Shown piece by piece: positions 27,449-35,867 of a DNA stretch of 64,000 bases; positions within the stretch are counted from its first letter, which is position 1; each line of letters opens with the position of its first letter. Where the stretch lies: assembly GCF_001937195.1 (NCBI RefSeq), contig NZ_MSDO01000011.1, positions 124,001 to 188,000 on the forward strand, written 5' to 3'. Below the pieces are notes generated by a model. That model ran no database searches and was not told the DNA's origin. It saw only the letters and a program-made list of their open reading frames with translations. Made by a program: the position numbers and the translations under genes. Source of the DNA: Salinicola socius. GTDB lineage: Bacteria > Pseudomonadota > Gammaproteobacteria > Pseudomonadales > Halomonadaceae.

Positions 27449-28396
27449 GTGGCCAATGACAACGACAAGTTCCCGACACACCTGAACAGCCGCTGGCTCT
27501 ATTACCTTTCGCAGGCGCTCGACGCAGGCTCGATTCGCACGGCATCGGACCGTCTGGATGTCGAACCTTCCGTCATCAGCCGCCAGATCCGGCAGCTCGA
27601 ACAGGCGCTCGGCCTGACGTTGGTCGAGCGTCACGGTCGCGGTGTGCGCGCCACCGAGGCCGGCGACATTCTGCTCGACTTCTACCGGGAACGAGACGTC
27701 GCCGAGCAGACGCTGTTCGGACAGCTAGCCGAGCTGGACGGCCTTCAGCGCGGCCACATCAGCCTGTCGATTAGCGAGGGGTACAGCGACCGACTGATGA
27801 GCGGCGTGATGAACGACTTCTGCGCCCGCCATCCGCAGTTGACCATCGAAATGAACCTGGCCAGCGTCAACGACGTGGTGCGCCAGGTCTACGAGAGCCA
27901 GGCACACATCGGCATTGCCTATGCGCCCCGGCTGATTGCCGGTATCGAATCGGTCGCCGCCGTCCGTCAGCCCCTCTGCGCCATCGTTCACCCCCAGCAT
28001 CCGCTCACCCGGTTGCCCCAGCCGCTCGCTCTGGACGCCATACTCGAATGGCCCCTGGGCCTGGTGGGTCACGGCTACGGTATCCGGCAACTGATCGATG
28101 CCGTGGAGGTCCTGAGCAAGCGCCATTTCCATGCCAGCCTGGTCAGCAACTCCCTGGCGACACTGAAGCAGTACGTCAGTTCCGGCAACGGCGTGACCTT
28201 CATCGGCAGTGTGGCGCTATTGCACGAATTGCGACGCGGCCAACTGGTGGCGCTGGAAATCGATCATCCGGTGTTCCGGGAGGCCGAGTCCCACGTCATC
28301 GTGCGCCGCCAGCGGCCGCTCTCGCCGGCAGCCAAGCAGCTGCTAAGAGAGATCGTGACGCTTTGGCCCTTCGGTGAACGACGACGGGTGGAGTAG
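27449..28396 (+). CDS. LysR-family transcriptional regulator of the peptide operon
   Basis: 315 residues from GTG at 27449. The N-terminal winged helix (about 14-70: LYYLSQALDAGSIRTASDRL, then SVISRQIRQLEQALGLTLVE) is followed by a periplasmic-binding-like effector domain of about 210 residues. It is divergent from the peptide ABC operon with paired palindromes in the gap, so I infer it controls that operon in response to a peptide or its breakdown product, and represses itself. No strong ribosome-binding site precedes the GTG; other starts cannot be excluded. Confidence 0.88.
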   Translation: MANDNDKFPTHLNSRWLYYLSQALDAGSIRTASDRLDVEPSVISRQIRQLEQALGLTLVERHGRGVRATEAGDILLDFYRERDVAEQTLFGQLAELDGLQRGHISLSISEGYSDRLMSGVMNDFCARHPQLTIEMNLASVNDVVRQVYESQAHIGIAYAPRLIAGIESVAAVRQPLCAIVHPQHPLTRLPQPLALDAILEWPLGLVGHGYGIRQLIDAVEVLSKRHFHASLVSNSLATLKQYVSSGNGVTFIGSVALLHELRRGQLVALEIDHPVFREAESHVIVRRQRPLSPAAKQLLREIVTLWPFGERRRVE

Positions 28397-28414
28397 CAGC
28401 AGCGAGACGGCCGG

Positions 28415-29404
28415 TCAACACCGCGGCGTCGGGAACGCCATGACCTCGGCAAGGAATTCCTTGCCCAGCGCCAGCTGGATCAGGCGGTCGACACCCAGCG
28501 CCACTCCGCTGCCGGCGGGCAGGCCGTGCTCGAGCGCGGCAACCAGCCGGCGGTCGACATCGACGGCCGGCTTGCCCAGGGCGGTACGTTGCCGATTGTC
28601 CGCGGCGAAACGCGAGGCCTGTTCCGCGGCATCGGTCAGCTCGTCGTAGCCGTTGGCGAGTTCGAGGCCGTGGAGATAGACCTCGAAGCGCGCGGCGACT
28701 TCGACCCCATCCTCGGGGTCGATCCGCTTGCGTGCCAGCGCCGCCTGGGAGGCGGGATAGTCGATCACCACATCGATGCCCTCGCCTCCCAGCGTCGGCT
28801 CGATGACCAGACTCATCAGCAGGTCGAGGCAGCCGTCGCGGTCGGCATCGTCCATCGACAGTGCGCCGATCTCACCGGCGCGTCGGCGCAAGTCCGACAG
28901 CGGCGATTGAAAAGGATCGACATCGAGATGATCACGCATGAGGTCCCGATAGCGGCGCCGACGCAGCGGACCGGGATCGCCGGGCAGCACCGTTCGGATC
29001 AGCGCCTCGCACTCCTCGATCAGCTCGGCCAGCGAGAAGCCGGGGCGGTACCACTCGAGCATGGTGAACTCGACATTGTGGCGCCGCCCCACCTCGCCGT
29101 CACGGAAGCTGCGGGCGAGCTGGAAGATCGGCCCGCTGCCCGCCGCCAGCAGCCGCTTCATGTGGAATTCGGGCGATGTCTGCAACCACAGGCGTTCGCG
29201 ACCCGCTGGCGTCGTCGCCTCGAGCGAGAGCGAATCGAGATGCGGATCGGTGCTGCCGGCGTGGCCGAGAACCGGCGTCTCCACCTCGAGCACGTCTCGG
29301 GCCGTGAAGAAGGCGCGAATCGTCGCCAGCAGCCGCGCCCGCTGGCGCAGCGTCTCGATCGTCGCGGCGGGCGGCCAGTGGTCTGGCCGAGGCGTATTCG
29401 TCAC
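28415..29404 (-). CDS. epmA: Elongation factor P--(R)-beta-lysine ligase EpmA
   Basis: Activates (R)-beta-lysine with ATP and attaches it to Lys34 of EF-P. The 329 residues are a class II lysyl-tRNA-synthetase catalytic core without the anticodon-binding domain. Motif 2 reads FQLARSFRDGEVGRRHNVEF with TMLEWYRPG; motif 3 ends SGVALGVDRLIQLALG. The start is GTG at 29404, overlapping the SDR stop by four bases (GTGA), so it depends on translation of the SDR gene. Its target efp and the partner epmB lie within 3 kb. Confidence 0.94.
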   Translation of the reverse strand: MTNTPRPDHWPPAATIETLRQRARLLATIRAFFTARDVLEVETPVLGHAGSTDPHLDSLSLEATTPAGRERLWLQTSPEFHMKRLLAAGSGPIFQLARSFRDGEVGRRHNVEFTMLEWYRPGFSLAELIEECEALIRTVLPGDPGPLRRRRYRDLMRDHLDVDPFQSPLSDLRRRAGEIGALSMDDADRDGCLDLLMSLVIEPTLGGEGIDVVIDYPASQAALARKRIDPEDGVEVAARFEVYLHGLELANGYDELTDAAEQASRFAADNRQRTALGKPAVDVDRRLVAALEHGLPAGSGVALGVDRLIQLALGKEFLAEVMAFPTPRC

Positions 29405-30171
29405 GAGTGATAGACCTGGCTGCGGCCACCGTCGATCAGGATATCGGTGGCGTTGATGAATCGCGCTTCGTCACTGGCCAGGAACAGCGCGGTATTGGCG
29501 ACTTCGTCGGCGTCACCCAGCCGCTTGCAGGGCAGCAGCTCGATCTGCCGCTGGCGCTCCCGCTCGTCGCACTGCGCCAGCCAGGCCTCGGCAGCGGGCG
29601 TGCGAATCAGTCCCGGCGATACCGAGTTGACCCGGATGCCGCGATCCGCGTACTCGATGCCGAGCGAGCGTGTCAGCCCGATCAGGCCGTGCTTGGCAAT
29701 GGGATAGGGAAAAGCGCCGGGAATGATCTTGTGGCCATGAACCGAGGCGATATTGACGATATGGCCATATCCGGCCGTCAACATGCCGGGCAACAGGGCC
29801 TGGATCATGTGCCACGCGCCCTCCAGATTGATCGCCAGGCAGCGCCGCCAATCCGATTCCGGCAACGACAGCGGATCGCCGAACACGTTGACGCCGGCCG
29901 AGTTGACCAGGATATCGATACGTCCGGCCATGGCGAGCGCCTGCTCGACGGCAGAAGCGACGCTGACGGCATCGGCCACATCGGCTTCGACTCCGAAACA
30001 GCGCGTCTCGAACCGCGCATCGAGCCTTGTCGACTCGCGCGCCAGCCCCTCCGCATCGCGGTCCAGCATCACGACATCGGCGCCTTCCGCGAGAAAACGC
30101 GCGACCGTCGCCAATCCGATGCCGCTGGCACCGCCGGTGACCAACGCCTTGCGCCCCGTCAATCTGGCCAT
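29401..30171 (-). CDS. Short-chain dehydrogenase/reductase coupled to epmA
   Basis: 256 residues from ATG at 30171, with GGAGG six bases upstream; the longer frame adds only unlikely residues. Classical SDR features: cofactor motif TGGASGIG, acidic Asp after strand 2 (MLDRD, suggesting NAD), NSAG, catalytic Ser in NIASVHG, and catalytic YPIAK, then PGLIRTPAAEA. The substrate is unknown; sugar or polyol dehydrogenases of this shape are common. Its stop overlaps the epmA GTG start, so it is produced together with the EF-P ligase, which is unusual. Confidence 0.87.
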   Translation of the reverse strand: MARLTGRKALVTGGASGIGLATVARFLAEGADVVMLDRDAEGLARESTRLDARFETRCFGVEADVADAVSVASAVEQALAMAGRIDILVNSAGVNVFGDPLSLPESDWRRCLAINLEGAWHMIQALLPGMLTAGYGHIVNIASVHGHKIIPGAFPYPIAKHGLIGLTRSLGIEYADRGIRVNSVSPGLIRTPAAEAWLAQCDERERQRQIELLPCKRLGDADEVANTALFLASDEARFINATDILIDGGRSQVYHS

Positions 30172-30278
30172 TCCCTGCCTCCCGTTCACGATCCGGCAAA
30201 CCATCCAGAAAACGATCTAGCAAACATAATGCGATCGGCGAACGGCAGTCGATGTCGTCCCGGCCATCTCGGACCGTT

Positions 30279-30313
30279 ACTTTAACGAAGAAAGGTCACT
30301 TTAACGAAGAAAG
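30279..30313. repeat. Tandem 16-base direct repeat downstream of efp
   Basis: ACTTTAACGAAGAAAG occurs at 30279-30294 and again at 30298-30313, a period of 19 bases. The second copy runs into the efp terminator stem, which suggests duplication of the terminator's flank. Confidence 0.6.
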
Positions 30314-30334
30314 CCACGCGCGGGCGTGGCTTTC
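30309..30334 (-). terminator. Rho-independent terminator of efp
   Basis: GAAAGCCACGC, loop of four, GCGTGGCTTTC: a perfect 11-base stem. On the minus strand it is followed by TTCGTT, and the stem itself ends in TTTC, giving a T-rich tail. It lies 68 bases after the efp stop and separates efp from the SDR-epmA transcript. The A-rich left arm could also let it work on the plus strand. Confidence 0.75.
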
Positions 30335-30401
30335 GAAGAAGCAATATCGAGGTTCTTCCGCGAACGCCGTGTTCTCTCCGAGCGCTCGCAGGAAGAACTT
30401 C

Positions 30402-30968
30402 TCAAGCTCGGGAGACGTACTCGCCGGAGCGTGTATCCACCTTCAGAATCTCGCCGCGGTTGATGAACAAGGGCACGCGCACCACGGCGCCCGAGGAGAG
30501 CGTCGCCGGCTTGGAGCCACCCTGGGCGGTGTCGCCCTTGAGGCCCGGGTCGGTCTCGATCACTTCGAGCTCGAGGAAGTTGGGCGGTGACACGGAGATG
30601 GCGTTATCGTTCCAGAGCGTTACCGTGTAGACCGCCTGTTCCTTGAGCCACTTCTCGACATCGCCAATGGCCTTCTTGTCGACCGCATACTGCTCGAAGG
30701 AGCCATCGGTCTTCATGAAGTGCCACATGTCGCCGTCGGTGTAGACATATTCCATGTCCAGATCCATCACGTCGGCGCCTTCCAGCGACTCGCCGGACTT
30801 GAACGTGCGCTCCCAGACCCGGCCGGTGTTCAGGTTGCGCAACTTGACGCGACTGAAAGCCTGGCCTTTACCCGGCTTGACGAATTCGTTCTCGAGAATG
30901 TTGCACGGGTCGCCATCCAGCATGACTTTCAGGCCGCCCTTGAATTCGTTGGTAGAATAGTTCGCCAT
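30402..30968 (-). CDS. efp: Translation elongation factor P
   Basis: Prevents ribosome stalling at polyproline by binding between the E and P sites. The 188 residues comprise a KOW-like domain and two OB domains. The modified residue is K34 in VKPGKGQ, as expected for the beta-lysylated class; the arginine of the rhamnosylated class is absent, which agrees with epmA and epmB nearby. ATG at 30968 is followed by [16 protein letters not shown]. It is divergent from epmB across about 97 bases that must hold both promoters. Confidence 0.97.
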   Translation of the reverse strand: MANYSTNEFKGGLKVMLDGDPCNILENEFVKPGKGQAFSRVKLRNLNTGRVWERTFKSGESLEGADVMDLDMEYVYTDGDMWHFMKTDGSFEQYAVDKKAIGDVEKWLKEQAVYTVTLWNDNAISVSPPNFLELEVIETDPGLKGDTAQGGSKPATLSSGAVVRVPLFINRGEILKVDTRSGEYVSRA

Positions 30969-31065
30969 GATTCCTCACTAGTAACCGTTCGCGGGCCGTC
31001 CGCGACGAAAAACCCCATTTCCGCGCGATGCCTGACAGCATGCGCTCTGATGTCGAGTGGCCAGC

Positions 31066-32112
31066 ATGATAACCCGAACCCCGATCGCTGTGCATTGCGA
31101 AGAGGCCGTCCCCGAAGCGCCGGGATTCGATACCCCGCCGGGCGACTGGCAGCAGCAACTGCGCGAGGTGATCCGCGACCCCGCCGCGCTCTGCCGCCAC
31201 CTGGGACTGGATCCCGAGCGAGTGTCGGCGGCCACACGCGGCCATGAACTGTTCCCCGTGCGCGTGCCGCTGGCCTATCTCTCGCGTATTCGACGCGGTG
31301 ACCCCGACGACCCTCTGCTGCGTCAGGTGCTACCCCTGCGCGCCGAGGGCCACGCCGTGCAGGGCTTCATCGACGATCCGCTGGAAGAGCGCGACCACAC
31401 GCCGAAGCCGGGACTGATTCACAAGTATCCGGGGCGAGCACTGCTGATTGCCAGCCCCACCTGCGCGATCAATTGCCGCTACTGCTTCCGCCGGCACTTC
31501 CCTTACGCCGACAATGCCCCGTCGATGCGCGAATGGGATCGAACGCTGGATTATCTGCGCGAAGACACGTCGATCCAGGAAGCGATCCTCTCCGGCGGCG
31601 ACCCTCTCGCCTCGCCGGACCGCCGATTGGCGGTACTCGTCGAACGGCTGGACGCGATCCCCCACCTCAAGCGGCTGCGCATTCACACTCGCCTGCCGGT
31701 GGTGATCCCGGATCGAGTCGACGACGCGCTGCTCGAATGGCTCGAGGGCACGCGGTTGCAGACAGTGGTCGTCCTGCACATCAATCATGCTCAGGAAATC
31801 GACGAGGCCGTGGTCACGGCGTGCGCGCGACTCAAGACCGCAGGTGTCACCCTGCTCAATCAGAGCGTGCTGCTACGTGGGGTCAACGACGACGCAAAGA
31901 CACTGGCGGCGCTTTCAGAGCGCCTGTTCGAAGCGGGTATCCTGCCCTATTACCTGCACGTGCTCGACCCGGTATCGGGCGCCGCCCATTTCGACGTGCC
32001 CGACGCCGAGGCGCGCCGGCTGGTGGAGACATTGCGTCAGCGTCTCGCCGGTTTCCTGATGCCCCGGCTGGTGCGCGAAGTCCCCGGCGAGCAGAGCAAG
32101 ACCCCGCTGTGA
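31066..32112 (+). CDS. epmB: EF-P-specific L-lysine 2,3-aminomutase EpmB
   Basis: Radical SAM, PLP-dependent enzyme making (R)-beta-lysine for EF-P. ATG at 31066 gives 348 residues; a GTG nine bases upstream is possible. The cluster motif CxxxCxxC is C133-C137-C140 in SPTCAINCRYCFRRHFPY, and ILSGGDPL follows. It lacks the long C-terminal extension of clostridial lysine aminomutases, the normal EpmB form. It is divergent from efp, the standard arrangement. No EpmC hydroxylase is in the window. Confidence 0.94.
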   Translation: MITRTPIAVHCEEAVPEAPGFDTPPGDWQQQLREVIRDPAALCRHLGLDPERVSAATRGHELFPVRVPLAYLSRIRRGDPDDPLLRQVLPLRAEGHAVQGFIDDPLEERDHTPKPGLIHKYPGRALLIASPTCAINCRYCFRRHFPYADNAPSMREWDRTLDYLREDTSIQEAILSGGDPLASPDRRLAVLVERLDAIPHLKRLRIHTRLPVVIPDRVDDALLEWLEGTRLQTVVVLHINHAQEIDEAVVTACARLKTAGVTLLNQSVLLRGVNDDAKTLAALSERLFEAGILPYYLHVLDPVSGAAHFDVPDAEARRLVETLRQRLAGFLMPRLVREVPGEQSKTPL

Positions 32113-32147
32113 CACTTGTTCGCCATCCAGCCCTCGCTCGGCTCCCC

Positions 32148-32495
32148 TCAGGTTGTCGTGTCAGACGCGCGGCTGCCGACCCGCATCTGACGATAGTCTC
32201 GCCAGCCGCGAAGGGTCAGATACGCCAACGGACCGGCGGAGCCAAAACAGAAGGTGATGACATAGAACACCAGCAGGTAACCGATACCATGACCACGCCG
32301 GCGCGCATCGAAGAACATCCAGGTCGCGATCATGAGCAGCGCCAGATAGACATCGAACACTACCAGCGCGGTGGTCGGCCGACGCATCAGATCACCGGCG
32401 AACTGGCCCAGCGTCTGATCACTGGTCGCTATCGCGAAGATGGTGTATCCCATGAAGACGATCAGCGTCACGAATGGCACGAGAAAACGTAGCAT
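32148..32495 (-). CDS. Small integral membrane protein, DUF2834-like
   Basis: 115 residues from ATG at 32495, preceded by AAGGGG. Three hydrophobic segments are visible: about 3-22 (FLVPFVTLIVFMGYTIFAI), about 42-60 (ALVVFDVYLALLMIATWMFF), and about 70-92 (GYLLVFYVITFCFGSAGPLA). It resembles small DUF2834-type membrane proteins, but I am not certain of the family. No function is known. It starts 41 bases after the histidine kinase stop and is probably cotranscribed with it. Confidence 0.6.
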   Translation of the reverse strand: MLRFLVPFVTLIVFMGYTIFAIATSDQTLGQFAGDLMRRPTTALVVFDVYLALLMIATWMFFDARRRGHGIGYLLVFYVITFCFGSAGPLAYLTLRGWRDYRQMRVGSRASDTTT

Positions 32496-32536
32496 CGACA
32501 ATCCCCTTTGATAGTTCGGTAAATGGGAGAGGGCAC

Positions 32537-33937
32537 TCATCCCGTGAGTGGCAGCTTCACATGAACGCTCAACCCGCTGGCGACCGGCAGCGACGTCTCC
32601 TCGAGCCGAATGTCGCCTCCCAGTCTTTCGACCAGTTCCTGGACGATCGACAACCCGAGGCCCGACCCGCTGGTACGCTGCCCCGCCAGACGCACGAAGC
32701 GCTCGAAGACCCGCTCCCGTTCGGCGACCGGAATCCCCGGGCCGCTGTCGGCGATCTCGATCTGCAGCCTTCCCTCGACAGACGACATTTGCAAGCAGAC
32801 CTCGCCCCCTTCCGGGGTGTAACGAAGCGCATTGTCCAGCAGATTGCGCAGCAGCACGTAAAGGCCGTTTTCATCGCTGAGAATGCTCGAAGCGGCCGGT
32901 ATCTGCTGGGTGAAGCGAATGTCTCGGCGATCGACCAGCGGCTGCATGTCCCGCAGCAACTCGCGACCCAGCCGGGTCAGATCCACTGTCTGGCGGTTCC
33001 GGCCCTCGCCACTTTCGAGGCGGGAAAGCGTCAGCAGCTGCTCGACGACGCGGGTCATTCGATCGACACCGTCGATGATCGAGCGGGCGCCGCGCTGGGA
33101 GCGCGCTTCGGTGGTATCACCCAACAGATTCTGGGCATGGACCTTGATCGCCGCCAGCGGCGTGCGCAGCTCATGGGCGGCATTGGCGGTGAAGCGACGC
33201 TCCTTTTCCAGCGTTTCGGCCAGACGCCCGAACAGGCCATTGAGCGCGACGACCATGCCGCGAATTTCATCCGGCGCCTGACTGCCATCGATGGGCTCCA
33301 GATAGCTCGGCCGACGCGCGGTGATCTGGCGGCTGATTCGCAGCAGTGGGGAAAAGCCCCGTGCGACGACAAAGGGGATCACCAACGCGATCAGCAGAAC
33401 GCCAATCACCGGCGGCATCAGATTGCGCAGTGCAATCTGCCAGGTCAGCTCGTCGCGCACGTCATCGCGCTGCGCGGCGCTGGCCCAGACGCCGTGAACC
33501 TCGTCATAAAGCGTGAACGTCCGCCAGTCGTGACCGCCACCTTCGGCCTGCGCATAACCCGGCGCCGGAATCATCGTCTCCAGCACCCCTGGCGTTCTCA
33601 TGCCCAGCAGGGCGTGGCCATTATCATCCCATATCTGAAATCCGAGCTTCTTTTCATAAGGGTGACCCAATGGCGTCGGCGCATCGGTCGGGTTATCCGG
33701 CACCATGACTGGCTCGATCTGCAGATCGCGGATCATCTGTTCGGGGTCGCGGCCCTGGTCGCCGCGATACTCGAAGTAGAGCGCGACCATCGTCCGCGTG
33801 GTCTGCGCCAGTTCCGCATCGAACAGCTCGTTGATCTGGTCGCGCGTGTCGTGATAGCTCCATAGCGCCGCGATCGAGGTGATCAGCGTCACCGAAATCA
33901 GCAGAACGCGCCTGAGATAGCGACGGATCGAGATCAA
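32537..33937 (-). CDS. Sensor histidine kinase, QseC/PmrB-like
   Basis: 466 residues, inner membrane. There is a transmembrane segment near 10-28, a periplasmic sensor domain of about 145 residues, a second transmembrane segment near 175-195 (VIGVLLIALVIPFVVARG), and a HAMP-like linker. The kinase core has the H-box NAAHELRTPLAAIKVHA, N-box LRNLLDNALRYTPEGG, G1 DSGPGIP, and G2 SGSGLGLSIV, all intact. Its ATG overlaps the response-regulator stop by four bases. The signal is unknown; the closest named systems are QseC and PmrB. Confidence 0.88.
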   Translation of the reverse strand: MISIRRYLRRVLLISVTLITSIAALWSYHDTRDQINELFDAELAQTTRTMVALYFEYRGDQGRDPEQMIRDLQIEPVMVPDNPTDAPTPLGHPYEKKLGFQIWDDNGHALLGMRTPGVLETMIPAPGYAQAEGGGHDWRTFTLYDEVHGVWASAAQRDDVRDELTWQIALRNLMPPVIGVLLIALVIPFVVARGFSPLLRISRQITARRPSYLEPIDGSQAPDEIRGMVVALNGLFGRLAETLEKERRFTANAAHELRTPLAAIKVHAQNLLGDTTEARSQRGARSIIDGVDRMTRVVEQLLTLSRLESGEGRNRQTVDLTRLGRELLRDMQPLVDRRDIRFTQQIPAASSILSDENGLYVLLRNLLDNALRYTPEGGEVCLQMSSVEGRLQIEIADSGPGIPVAERERVFERFVRLAGQRTSGSGLGLSIVQELVERLGGDIRLEETSLPVASGLSVHVKLPLTG

Positions 33938-34596
33938 CCCGCCACTCCCAGCCGGTAGCCGACGTTCCGCACGGTCGTCACGACCTCGCTGCCGAACTTG
34001 CGCCGCAGATGATGGACGTGAACCTCGATGACGTTGCTCTCGACTTCAGCATCCCAGCCGTAAAGCACTTCGACCAGTTGGTCGCGGGTGAACACCTGTC
34101 CGGGGTGCGTCATCAGATACGCCAGCAGATCGTGCTCGCGACGCCCCAGCGCCACCACCGTCTGATCGAAGCGTATCTCGTGCGCTGCCGGATCCAGCGT
34201 CAGCCGGCCACAGCTGACCTGCGGCGAAGCCCGGCCCGCGCTGCGTCGTACCAGCGCCCGCAGGCGCGCCAGCAGTTCGCCGTTATCGAACGGTTTGATC
34301 AGATAGTCGTCGGCGCCACTGTCGAGCCCGCGAATCCGATTGACGACATCGTCTCGCGCCGTCAGCACCAGCACGGGTATTTGACTCTGCGCCTCTCGCA
34401 GCTGTTTCAACACCTCGAAGCCGTCGATGTCCGGCAGCCCCAGGTCCAGAATCAGGGCGTCGAAGGTGGAGCCTTCGAGCGCCTCGCAGACACCGCGGCC
34501 CTCCATGAGCCACTCAGGCACCATCTGCTCGCGCCGCAGCACGTCGACGACCCCTTCTCCCAGCAACGGATCGTCCTCAACCAGCATTACCCTCAT
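33934..34596 (-). CDS. OmpR-family response regulator, QseB/PmrA-like
   Basis: 220 residues. The receiver domain has the acidic pair at VEDDP, phosphoacceptor D51 in LILDLGLPDIDG, Thr in LVLTARD, and Lys in YLIKPF. The C-terminal winged helix ends EVHVHHLRRKFGSEVVTTVR and NVGYRLG. It overlaps the kinase gene by four bases. A candidate PmrA-type direct repeat lies 234 bases upstream, near the divergent glycosyltransferase, which supports the PmrA/QseB grouping. Confidence 0.9.
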   Translation of the reverse strand: MRVMLVEDDPLLGEGVVDVLRREQMVPEWLMEGRGVCEALEGSTFDALILDLGLPDIDGFEVLKQLREAQSQIPVLVLTARDDVVNRIRGLDSGADDYLIKPFDNGELLARLRALVRRSAGRASPQVSCGRLTLDPAAHEIRFDQTVVALGRREHDLLAYLMTHPGQVFTRDQLVEVLYGWDAEVESNVIEVHVHHLRRKFGSEVVTTVRNVGYRLGVAG

Positions 34597-34915
34597 GGCA
34601 CTCTCTCTTGTGACACGCTCTCTTAAAGGTCGCCATCGTTCCTACGCTCGCCGGCGTTGGCGAAACTCGGCTTTCAAATTTTCTACCCTATCCATACCAC
34701 GCCACTGCAGCGTTGGTTCCCGCTCCGCTGCCATGCCGTTGTCACGACCTGACCGGATAATGACGGCACGAATGGTGGCCTGAACCTCACGTCACTTTGC
34801 CGCTCACAGAGCCAATCATTAAACCAGTCACTAAGCCGATGTTAAGAATAGGCTGTCATAGTGGTGCTTCCGACAGGACGAGCAAAGTCGACACTTTGAA
34901 AACCAACGGGATTTC
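34597..34915. other. Divergent intergenic region between the two-component system and a glycosyltransferase
   Basis: About 320 bases with no convincing gene. The right part, 34815-34865, is richer in A and T than its surroundings and carries the PmrA-like repeat listed separately. The left half has no motif I recognise and presumably holds the two-component promoter. Confidence 0.5.
34830..34846 (+). promoter_or_regulatory. Candidate PmrA/QseB-type box
   Basis: ACTAAG-CCGAT-GTTAAG fits the direct-repeat consensus HTTAAK-N5-HTTAAK with one mismatch in each half. A further imperfect half, ATTAAA at 34818-34823, sits one turn upstream. It is 70 bases before the glycosyltransferase start and is the best candidate target of the adjacent two-component system. 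Confidence 0.5.
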
Positions 34916-35653
34916 ATGATGCTCGAACTACCCAAACTATCACTGGTCGTCACCGTCCACGATACCTTTCACCAGGTGGGTCGCGTCGTGGCCGAAGCGT
35001 CCAGCGCACTGCGGCACGCGGCGAAGCTGGAATTCATCGTCATCGACGATGCCTCGGGCGAGAACGACGAGGGGGAGCTGGCGCGGCTGGCCGCCGGCGA
35101 CAATCGGATTCGGCTCTACCGTCAAGCCACGCCGATCGGCACCGACGCGGCATTCTGGCAGGCCGGCAATCTGGCGCGGGGCGTCTGGGTCGCCACGCTC
35201 GATGCCGAAGGCCGAGACGATCCTCACGATATTCCCGACATGCTCTGCCAGGCGCAGCATCAGGGTCTGGCACTGGTCGAAGGCATTCCTCTCGACCCTC
35301 GCTGTCGTTGGAAACGTGCCATTTTTCGCGGTGCCAGGAAGTTGGGGATCGAGCTGGCGGGTAGCGAAAGGGCTGGCCTGCGCCTGATTCGTCGCGACGT
35401 GCTGGTTGCCTTGCCATCCGTCGAAAGCCTGCATCGTTTCCTGCCGCTACTGATTCGACGCGGCGGCGGCCGCATCGGCAGTTATCGGGTCAATCTGCGT
35501 CAGGCGGCCCGGTCGTCCCGGTTCTCGCCCTGGTATCTTCCCGCCCGCCTCACGGCGCACGCCCGGGACTGGCTGGGCATGTGGTGGCTGTCCCGTCGCT
35601 GGCATGTGCAGCGCGTATCGAGCAAACGGCGTGTGCGCGGCTACGCTCGCTAG
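34916..35653 (+). CDS. Family 2 glycosyltransferase, soluble
   Basis: 245 residues. The GT-A fold starts LPKLSLVVTVHDTFHQVGRV, with nucleotide-binding FIVIDDASGEND and a metal-site variant TLDAEGRDDP in place of a plain DXD. There is no membrane segment, unlike many ArnC-type enzymes, and the C-terminus is very basic (SKRRVRGYAR), perhaps for membrane contact. Tandem ATGs lie at 34916 and 34919 with only a weak ribosome-binding site. It is divergent from the two-component system, so a role in regulated surface polysaccharide or lipid A decoration is plausible but unproven. Confidence 0.75.
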   Translation: MMLELPKLSLVVTVHDTFHQVGRVVAEASSALRHAAKLEFIVIDDASGENDEGELARLAAGDNRIRLYRQATPIGTDAAFWQAGNLARGVWVATLDAEGRDDPHDIPDMLCQAQHQGLALVEGIPLDPRCRWKRAIFRGARKLGIELAGSERAGLRLIRRDVLVALPSVESLHRFLPLLIRRGGGRIGSYRVNLRQAARSSRFSPWYLPARLTAHARDWLGMWWLSRRWHVQRVSSKRRVRGYAR

Positions 35654-35836
35654 GTGCTCTCTGAAAAGTCGACGAGCGAAGGCAAGGCCGGGGCGCGTAG
35701 CCAAGGCAAAAATCGCCGAAGACGGACCGGGCTGGCGTACCAGTTTACGGGATGTAAATGAGCATCTTGACCGGGCTGGCGCACCAGCCGATTGTTAACG
35801 CCGCATGGGCAAGCGCAGTACTTTTCAGACAGTGCC
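35653..35836. repeat. Non-coding element with terminal inverted repeats (MITE-like)
   Basis: 184 bases directly after the glycosyltransferase stop. The ends are imperfect inverted repeats whose cores TCTGAAAAGT (35660-35669) and ACTTTTCAGA (35820-35829) match perfectly over 10 bases. Inside are two direct copies of GACCGGGCTGGCG-ACCAG, a hairpin GGCTGG/CCAGCC (35774-35789), and TTTAC/GTAAA (35744-35758). No open frame is convincing. The structure fits a small dispersed extragenic element; copy number in the genome would decide. Confidence 0.55.
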
Positions 35837-35867
35837 TACACTTTGACTGACACCTCCACGACCTGTC

